From positions 3,527,001 to 3,591,000 of the forward strand of contig JAQISU010000166.1 in the NCBI GenBank assembly GCA_029339505.1: a stretch of 64,000 bases of DNA. The letters are read 5' to 3'. The first letter of the stretch is position 1, and every line of letters begins with the position of its first letter. Below are positions 59,412 through 64,000 of the stretch, piece after piece. A program made the translations under genes and the position numbers. The notes beneath the pieces are model-generated. The model was given only the letters and a program-made list of their open reading frames with translations, was not told the origin of the DNA and did not search any database. Source of the DNA: Unio delphinus. Taxonomy: Eukaryota > Mollusca > Bivalvia > Unionida > Unionidae.

Positions 59412-60467
59412 ATGGTCAATGAAGCATTAACAACCCGATTGGCTCGTGAACGACTGGATGCAATCAGGAGATTTGTACCAATTCGTGACTCTGTACGGAA
59501 TAAACTACAACAACGACAACAAGCGCAGACTGACTTTTCTGTGTCAAGTGAACAACTGTTTACTCCAATAACAAGTGCGACCAAAGATGTGAAAAAGTTA
59601 ACTGAAGCAGCGATATACGGAGATATTCCTGAGCGAGAACGAGTAAAGAAGGCGCCGCTGTTTGATACGCTTGAAAAGATAGCAGCAGAGACCGGACAAA
59701 CACGCGCAGGGATACAACAGTTATCCAGTGATATAAAAACTCAGCGCGAGTATGAACGATTAGCTGATATTGATGATTCTGCGCCTGAAACTCAAAGAGT
59801 TTCCACACCTGAACCACAACTTGTTGATGTCGTCACCCCAAAAGGTATCCCCTTTATAGACAAACTCACCGAAGAAGCTATAACACAAATCAAACGACCT
59901 CAATTGGAGAAACACCAGGATTATACGACTTTTGGTGATTTCGCCGCCAAAAGCTTTGATTCTAGAAAGGATTTTTTAAAAGACGAGTATAAAAACAGTA
60001 AAATAAGCCGAGATGAATGGGTTAATTGGTTGTATAAAACGAATAAGGGGATTACTGGTAATTTGAAAAAGGATACAATTGAGTATAGATCTTTTAAAGT
60101 AGGAGTTGATAGTTATGGTATACAAAAACAACAAGAACGAGAAAAAAAAAGTCGAGGCCGACAAAGGCAATTACTTGATGATAGTGAGGGCGCAACTGGT
60201 ACAACTGAGGAAACAAGCGGAAAAGGATATTCGATTGGAAATCCAAAGGATGTCTTTGACTCTACCACGACATGTCCTGGTAGTGTTATCAATGATATAT
60301 CACGATTAGAGGTTCTCATCGGAGGGAAACGAGCTGGAAATAACTCACCGGAAATAATTAATGAAGCAGCTGATATCTGTAGACGGTTATTTGCCGGCGG
60401 TATCATGGATATCAAAACATATCGAGATTTCATTGACGAGTTAGTAGAGGATTATCACAGTGATTAA
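59412..60467 (+). CDS. Conserved virion-block protein, 351 residues, function unknown
   Basis: The N-terminal 120 residues are Arg/Gln/Glu-rich helix (LARERLDAIRRFVPIRDSVR, NKLQQRQQAQ), probably coiled coil. The middle (about 165-240) has DYTTFGDFAAKSF and DEWVNWLYKTNKGI. A Gly/Ser/Thr linker follows, and the C-terminus (about 295-351) contains ISRLEVLIGGKRAGNNSPEI, then LFAGGIMDIKTYRDFIDEL. I remember the LIGS/GxxAGNNSxEI-type ending in predicted proteins beside capsid genes of invertebrate Polinton-like elements, but I cannot name a function. LIGG-K fits the adenain consensus (M/I/L)xGG-x and would release the last ~46 residues. It is intact and expressed rightward with the capsid genes. 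Confidence 0.75.
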   Translation: MVNEALTTRLARERLDAIRRFVPIRDSVRNKLQQRQQAQTDFSVSSEQLFTPITSATKDVKKLTEAAIYGDIPERERVKKAPLFDTLEKIAAETGQTRAGIQQLSSDIKTQREYERLADIDDSAPETQRVSTPEPQLVDVVTPKGIPFIDKLTEEAITQIKRPQLEKHQDYTTFGDFAAKSFDSRKDFLKDEYKNSKISRDEWVNWLYKTNKGITGNLKKDTIEYRSFKVGVDSYGIQKQQEREKKSRGRQRQLLDDSEGATGTTEETSGKGYSIGNPKDVFDSTTTCPGSVINDISRLEVLIGGKRAGNNSPEIINEAADICRRLFAGGIMDIKTYRDFIDELVEDYHSD

Positions 60468-60483
60468 TCACCGGGATTGAATA

Positions 60484-60499
60484 AAAACGCTAGCGTTTC
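60484..60499. repeat. 16-bp palindrome, copy 3 (intergenic)
   Basis: AAAACGCTAGCGTTTC, one base off the exact palindrome, lies directly against the left edge of the type a promoter block of the next gene. Confidence 0.8.
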
Positions 60500-60529
60500 C
60501 AATTGAAAAATGGTTTCTGATTTCAAATA
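60500..60529 (+). promoter_or_regulatory. Late promoter-like block type a, copy 2
   Basis: Differs from 59382-59411 at one base (ATGG for ATTG) and again abuts the ATG. Confidence 0.65.
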
Positions 60530-60961
60530 ATGATCATACACTACAATCATGATAAACCAACCCCCGTCTACGTAGTTAATTCACGGTTTCCAGTTTATAG
60601 AGCATACTACGGAGATGGTTTAGGCAATACCATTGCAGGGTTATTTGCGAGAATGGCTCCAAAAGTGATGCCGTTGGCTAAACAACTAGGAATGAAAGCA
60701 ATTGAAGTTATTCGTGATAAGGGTATTGGTGCTGTTGGAGATCTTGCTGGAAAAGCGTTTTCAGCCGCGAAGAATAAAATAACATCATTAGTGAGACGAA
60801 AAAAGAAACCGTTACCGTCTACAGAAGAAATGCCTGCAAGTGTTAGTAGAATTATAAATAACGCAGTAGACGAAAAATTAGCGTCGATGGCTTTAACTCC
60901 CGACCAAAGCAATATTGCAAATATGATAGCAGGAAGCGGCTTTAAAAAACTACGTCGATGA
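60530..60961 (+). CDS. Adenovirus pVI-like minor virion protein, 143 residues
   Basis: After a short N-terminal part ending YYGDG, residues about 31-60 (LGNTIAGLFARMAPKVMPLA) form a strongly amphipathic helix of the kind that disrupts membranes. A basic stretch (LVRRKKKPLP) follows near 90. The last residues are MIAGSGFKKLRR: IAGS-G fits the adenain cleavage consensus (M/I/L)xGx-G and would release a basic heptapeptide starting with Gly. In adenovirus the C-terminal peptide of pVI is released at such a site and activates the protease. Size, charge, helix and C-terminal site together suggest a pVI-like role in capsid assembly and entry. The sequence is not otherwise similar to any family I can name. 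Confidence 0.65.
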   Translation: MIIHYNHDKPTPVYVVNSRFPVYRAYYGDGLGNTIAGLFARMAPKVMPLAKQLGMKAIEVIRDKGIGAVGDLAGKAFSAAKNKITSLVRRKKKPLPSTEEMPASVSRIINNAVDEKLASMALTPDQSNIANMIAGSGFKKLRR

Positions 60962-60994
60962 AAATCGTTTACGATGAAAATCCTACGGATTTTT

Positions 60995-61007
60995 ACGATT
61001 TAGACTC
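60995..61007 (+). promoter_or_regulatory. Late promoter-like motif type b before the capsid gene
   Basis: ACGATTTAGACTC starts 29 bases before the ATG. ACGATTTAGAATC lies 28 bases before the pX-like ATG, and ACGATTTTAGAG 34 bases before the fibre-like ATG. Confidence 0.55.
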
Positions 61008-61023
61008 TGATAAATAGAATAAA

Positions 61024-62445
61024 ATGTTCAAAAAATCACATGATCCGGCGTTTGATATAGACGCCCCAGTTGGCAAGGATGATTCTGTACGCGATTATCA
61101 ATATTACGCCTATCATGCCATAGACTCAAATAGTCGAGCAAGAATTGAACTTCAAGTCCATGATACCAGTAAATACTTTTTGCCCTGTGAAGCGTTTATT
61201 GAAGTAGAAGGAGAACTTGTAACAGCTGATGATACTCCTGCTGTACCAGCACCGTATCCAGATGGTACTCAAGTCGGTTTTGTCAATAATGGTATTATGG
61301 CGTTATTTGAGAGTGCTAGATATCTCATTGATGGTAAAGAAATTGAGTCCATAGATCGCGATGTTGATATGGCTACAACAATAATCGGGTTAGCGAGATA
61401 TTCTGATGATTATACAAGATCAGCAGGACCCTCTATGATGTTTGCAAAAGATGGTAAGAATACCGCTGGAGGAAATCCATTTGTTGTAAGACGACCAAAA
61501 AAACGTGATAATAGTGATGCTGATGTCGAGAATATGATTATAAACAACGACGTTAATTTCAATCTAGGAGCTGCAACACGAAACTCAATGTTGGAGGGAA
61601 CGCGTAGATTATTTTCATGTGCGATTCCACTGCATCATATTTTTGGATTCTGTAGAAACGTCAGAAAAGTTATCTACGGGGCGAAGCATACAGTATCGCT
61701 TGTACGAAAGAGTGATGATAATGATGCAATCTGGAGGATTCCAGCAGATGCTGCAAATCCCAATGCTGATGCCGGTAAAGTCAATTTAACAAAAATATCA
61801 TTGTGGATGCCAGTGTTGACTCCAGCAATCACTGCAGAAGAACGATTACTATCATTTATGGACCAAGGAGGAAAATCGTTGTTGAGTTGGTTAACCGTGA
61901 GTACAGATGTTAAACAATCAAATATCAACGGTTTATTCACTTGGAACCTAGCATCAAAACAAGGTGTTGCTGCGCCACGTCATATATTTATTGCGTTACA
62001 AGATAACGCACGAGTTGGCAATCAACTCTCCAGCCATATGATATTTGATCAGTTAGGTGTGAAAGACGTCTCACTGAGAATAAACGGCCAGCAGGAACCA
62101 TCCGAGGATATACAACTTAATTACACAGAAAATCATATTGCACGAGTTTATCATCGTCTGTTGTCATTTATGGCACGTGATCAAAATGTCGATACTGGTT
62201 TGCAAATATCACAATATGATTTTAAAAATCTGTATCCGATCTATTACTTCTCACTGGAACATCTCGATTTAACAAGACAGTCCGTCGTTGATATACACTT
62301 TAGAGCTAATGTGACTCGTCCTGTTGGTGTTGGTGCTATTGCTAATTATAGAGCGGTTGCTGTCATTCTCAGTGATAAATCAATGCTACTCGAAGGTGTT
62401 GGTGGAAGAATGAGAGTGGTAGATGCACCAGTAGAAAACATGTAA
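61024..62445 (+). CDS. Probable major capsid protein (double jelly-roll type)
   Basis: The protein of 473 residues is rich in beta-type sequence, with no signal peptide or membrane segment. Near residues 40-115 it has ARIELQVHDTSKYFLPCEAF, IEVEGEL and VNNGIMALFESARYLIDGKEIES. This last pattern (NNxIxxLFxxxRYxxxGxEI) is one I associate with capsid proteins of a branch of invertebrate Polinton-like elements. The second half has SLWMPVLTPA and a C-terminal YPIYYFSLEHLDLTRQSVVD, VDIHFRANV. Position between minor virion proteins and the protease is the usual place of the major capsid gene. It is intact. The double jelly-roll fold itself is inferred and needs structure prediction. Confidence 0.75.
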   Translation: MFKKSHDPAFDIDAPVGKDDSVRDYQYYAYHAIDSNSRARIELQVHDTSKYFLPCEAFIEVEGELVTADDTPAVPAPYPDGTQVGFVNNGIMALFESARYLIDGKEIESIDRDVDMATTIIGLARYSDDYTRSAGPSMMFAKDGKNTAGGNPFVVRRPKKRDNSDADVENMIINNDVNFNLGAATRNSMLEGTRRLFSCAIPLHHIFGFCRNVRKVIYGAKHTVSLVRKSDDNDAIWRIPADAANPNADAGKVNLTKISLWMPVLTPAITAEERLLSFMDQGGKSLLSWLTVSTDVKQSNINGLFTWNLASKQGVAAPRHIFIALQDNARVGNQLSSHMIFDQLGVKDVSLRINGQQEPSEDIQLNYTENHIARVYHRLLSFMARDQNVDTGLQISQYDFKNLYPIYYFSLEHLDLTRQSVVDIHFRANVTRPVGVGAIANYRAVAVILSDKSMLLEGVGGRMRVVDAPVENM

Positions 62446-62457
62446 TTGAAATTGTAA

Positions 62458-62470
62458 ACGATTTAGAATC
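62458..62470 (+). promoter_or_regulatory. Late promoter-like motif type b before the pX-like gene
   Basis: ACGATTTAGAATC starts 28 bases before the ATG at 62486, in an otherwise AT-rich 40-base spacer. Confidence 0.55.
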
Positions 62471-62485
62471 AATCTATTATGTATA

Positions 62486-62965
62486 ATGTCATATAGTGTT
62501 ATTAGTGTTACGTTAACTCCCGGTCAATTAAAAAAATTGCAATCGGAATCAGCTAAAAAATGTGGAACCACAATCACGTTGAAACCTAATCAAATGACTG
62601 GTGGTGAAAATAAATTATCGCTGACAACTCGTCAGGTAAAACATTTCAATGATTCACTTGCAGCAAAAAAAGGGGTTCAGATTACTCTCTCTGCGGCTGC
62701 TATCAAAAATATGATTAAAACAGGCGGTATATTTCCATTGTTAGCTGCGATTCCAGCATTGATTGCAGCAGCAGCCCCAGCGGTGGCTAAAGCAGCAGCG
62801 TTAGGAGCCGTTGGTACTGCAGCAGGAATGGCGTTGAAAAAGGCAGCTGGACAAGGATATAAAAAAAAGAGACGATCCGTTCAAGGATTGGGTCTAAGAC
62901 TATCAGGAACCCCGTATTCGTGGTACAGCGGAAAGGGTCTAAGACTACCAGGAACGATTTATTAA
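62486..62965 (+). CDS. pX-like minor virion protein, 159 residues
   Basis: Two short repeated modules begin the protein: VTLTPGQLKKLQSESAKKCG-TTITLKPNQ and LSLTTRQVKHFNDSLAAKKG-VQITLSAAA, each a helix followed by a x-ITL strand. Then comes a hydrophobic Ala/Gly segment (about 76-112, FPLLAAIPALIAAAAPAVAK), a basic patch YKKKRR, and an end with LRLSGTPY and LRLPGTIY. This module-module-hydrophobic-basic layout is common to small virion proteins beside the protease in invertebrate Polinton-like elements and resembles adenovirus pX in being small, basic and Gly/Ala-rich. MTGG-E at residues 37-41 fits the adenain consensus (M/I/L)xGG-x. A role in DNA condensation or membrane contact is inferred. 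Confidence 0.72.
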   Translation: MSYSVISVTLTPGQLKKLQSESAKKCGTTITLKPNQMTGGENKLSLTTRQVKHFNDSLAAKKGVQITLSAAAIKNMIKTGGIFPLLAAIPALIAAAAPAVAKAAALGAVGTAAGMALKKAAGQGYKKKRRSVQGLGLRLSGTPYSWYSGKGLRLPGTIY

Positions 62966-62976
62966 TTGAGGAACCT

Positions 62977-63426
62977 ATGGTTCCCATGTCCAATTTTGAT
63001 TTAATGGATGCGGCTAAAAAACTCGCGATTAAAAACTTCAGAGGTTTTTTTATGAAAGATCAATTACCACATCAACCAAACAAAACTGAAACCGGAATCA
63101 TTAATCTCGATAACAGCACCGGACCTGGAACTCACTGGGTTGCATACGCTATTGATCCACGTGGGATTGTTTATTTCGATTCATATGGATTAGCCCCACC
63201 AAAAGAGTTTATGCGGTATATAAAAACCCTTCCAATGAAGACTTGGTATTCTACGCTACCAACACAAACGATGATTGACCCACCAATATGTGGCAGCGAA
63301 GTATTAAATGTCCTTGACGCTATTTCTAACTCCTTGAGTAACCCAAGCGGAAAACCACCACATGTTGTCGTGAATGAATACACTAGTAATCGCTGGCAAC
63401 GACGAAGTCGTCAAAAACGATTTTAG
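62977..63426 (+). CDS. Adenain-type cysteine protease (Ulp1/C5 fold)
   Basis: The start is taken at the ATG 62977, 11 bases after the previous stop (62986 is an alternative); an upstream GTG reading overlaps the pX-like gene and is less likely. It encodes 149 residues. The catalytic set is in the expected order: His53 (GTHWVAY), Asp68 (VYFDSYG), Gln97 (LPTQTMIDPP) and Cys105 (PPICGSEVL), with spacings close to adenovirus protease. The Cys-Gly pair is followed by SEVL where cellular Ulp1 proteins have a second aromatic/Cys pattern. The C-terminus NRWQRRSRQKRF is highly basic and may bind DNA, as the adenovirus enzyme does. It would cleave the minor virion proteins during maturation. Confidence 0.88.
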   Translation: MVPMSNFDLMDAAKKLAIKNFRGFFMKDQLPHQPNKTETGIINLDNSTGPGTHWVAYAIDPRGIVYFDSYGLAPPKEFMRYIKTLPMKTWYSTLPTQTMIDPPICGSEVLNVLDAISNSLSNPSGKPPHVVVNEYTSNRWQRRSRQKRF

Positions 63427-63428
63427 AG
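63417..63428 (+). promoter_or_regulatory. Late promoter-like motif type b before the fibre-like gene
   Basis: ACGATTTTAGAG overlaps the last codons of the protease gene and lies 34 bases before the next ATG. Confidence 0.4.
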
Positions 63429-63450
63429 AGAGAAAGAGTTTTACAATAAC

Positions 63451-64000
63451 ATGATTGATATTTGGGGGAGATCTTTGAAACCCAAACCCGATGGCACTGC
63501 AACCCCTGATTCTATCAAGGATATAACAAAAAAAATTAAAGATGAAATAGCTGAGACGTTGAATTTAGAAAGTGTTGAACCCAATGAAATAGTTGTATTT
63601 CAGGACAAACAGGGTAAATTGAAATCTAGTAATATTTCTCTGGATGATATTTTAGTTAAACAACAAAACGCAATCGAGAACACCGTTGCGTTATTTTCGG
63701 ATCAGGGTAAATTGAAAACCAGTAATATTTCTCTGGATGATATTTTAGTTAAACAACAAAACGCAATCGAGGATACTATCGCGTTATTTTCCGATCAGGG
63801 TAAACTCAAACCGGGTGTACTCGTTTCGACGATTACAGATCGATTAAAAACTCTCAACGATGAGTTAAACAATTCTCTGGCTGTACTAAAAATACTTGAA
63901 TCTAAAATTGAAGATAACGGAAAACAGTTTATATCATTTCGTAGAAATATCATTGATAAATTTATTGGAACCCAGTTGGATAAAATTGAAATAAAACTCC
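63451..64000 (+). CDS. Fibre-like repeat protein, cut by the window end
   Basis: The frame opens at ATG 63451 and stays open through 183 codons to the last base. The N-terminus IDIWGRSLKPKPDGTATPDS could be an attachment peptide. From about residue 48 a 31-residue unit repeats: DKQGKLKSSNISLDDILVKQ then QNAIENTVALF, with unit starts at 63613, 63706 and 63799 (93-bp period). Later residues (RLKTLNDELNNSLAVLKILE) look like a coiled-coil stalk. Position after the protease, N-terminal peptide, regular repeats and coiled coil suggest a trimeric fibre or spike. The distal, receptor-binding part is outside the window, so function is inferred. Confidence 0.65.
   Translation, partial: MIDIWGRSLKPKPDGTATPDSIKDITKKIKDEIAETLNLESVEPNEIVVFQDKQGKLKSSNISLDDILVKQQNAIENTVALFSDQGKLKTSNISLDDILVKQQNAIEDTIALFSDQGKLKPGVLVSTITDRLKTLNDELNNSLAVLKILESKIEDNGKQFISFRRNIIDKFIGTQLDKIEIKL

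Larger units (their letters stand above)
52004..64000. mobile_element. Polinton/adintovirus-like integrated element, left ~12 kb, right end outside window
   Basis: The gene set is diagnostic: A32-like packaging ATPase, retrovirus-type integrase, family-B DNA polymerase, probable double-jelly-roll capsid protein, minor virion proteins and an adenain-type protease, all in about 12 kb with almost no spacing. Polintons (Mavericks) and the related adintoviruses carry this core, are 15-20 kb and integrate with 6-bp target duplications. Neither the target duplication nor the full terminal repeat can be checked because the right end is missing. The left limit given is the outer arm of a 15-bp inverted repeat and is tentative. 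Codons are used compactly and genes abut or overlap, unlike the host region. The replicase architecture differs from a plain Polinton polymerase, so the element may belong to a less described branch. Confidence 0.85.

Noticed and set aside
62920..62976. GTG start for the protease gene
   Set aside because: It would overlap the pX-like gene by 46 bases. ATG codons at 62977 or 62986 fit the spacing and the start of the fold better.

Overview
The window is nuclear DNA of a marine invertebrate, most likely a mollusc and probably a bivalve. The grounds are AT-rich introns of 1-11 kb, a tRNA-derived SINE ending in a CAA tail in at least 13 copies, DIRS-type and hAT-type relics, and a split animal gene. 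I cannot name the species.

Region 1 (1-4888) is the 3' part of a decayed DIRS-like tyrosine-recombinase retrotransposon: a repetitive gag-like region, a reverse transcriptase/RNase H relic with a YLDD motif, a recombinase relic, and a 3' end of hairpins with a perfect 58-bp inverted repeat. Region 2 (5273-43620, + strand) holds seven exons, the last one terminal, of a chromatin gene of the SETD5/KMT2E (UpSET) family. The splice phases agree across every junction, and the family motif KKK-VSLxEYRKR is rebuilt across an 11-kb intron. The SET domain must lie upstream of the window. The introns contain SINEs, hAT-type relics, a clean 196-bp hAT MITE with an 8-bp target duplication, minisatellites with higher-order structure and a second DIRS-like relic. 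Region 3 (43621-about 52000) is the 3' flank: SINEs, simple repeats, a 32-bp tandem repeat and no gene I can support.

Region 4 (about 52004 to the window end) is the most interesting part: the left ~12 kb of a Polinton/Maverick- or adintovirus-like element, cut off by the window edge. Read left to right it encodes an A32-like packaging ATPase (-), a zinc-ribbon plus phospholipase A2 protein (+), a retrovirus-type integrase (+), a very large family-B DNA polymerase fused to a superfamily-1 helicase and an HNH nuclease (-), a broken NUMOD/HNH homing endonuclease (+), and a rightward block of probable virion genes: two proteins of unknown role, a pVI-like basic protein, a probable double-jelly-roll major capsid protein, a pX-like minor protein, an adenain-type cysteine protease and the start of a fibre-like repeat protein.

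The element has a packaging motor, capsid, maturation protease, a membrane-active PLA2 domain, replicase and integrase, so it looks like an integrated virus rather than a simple transposon. Three reading-frame changes fall exactly at A9-A10 runs (one in the PLA2 gene, two in the replicase gene), and one amber codon sits in the homing endonuclease. Everything else I could read is open. The element also carries a 16-bp perfect palindrome (two exact copies plus a third with one mismatch), two classes of repeated promoter-like blocks in front of the virion genes, and consensus adenain cleavage sites in its minor virion proteins.
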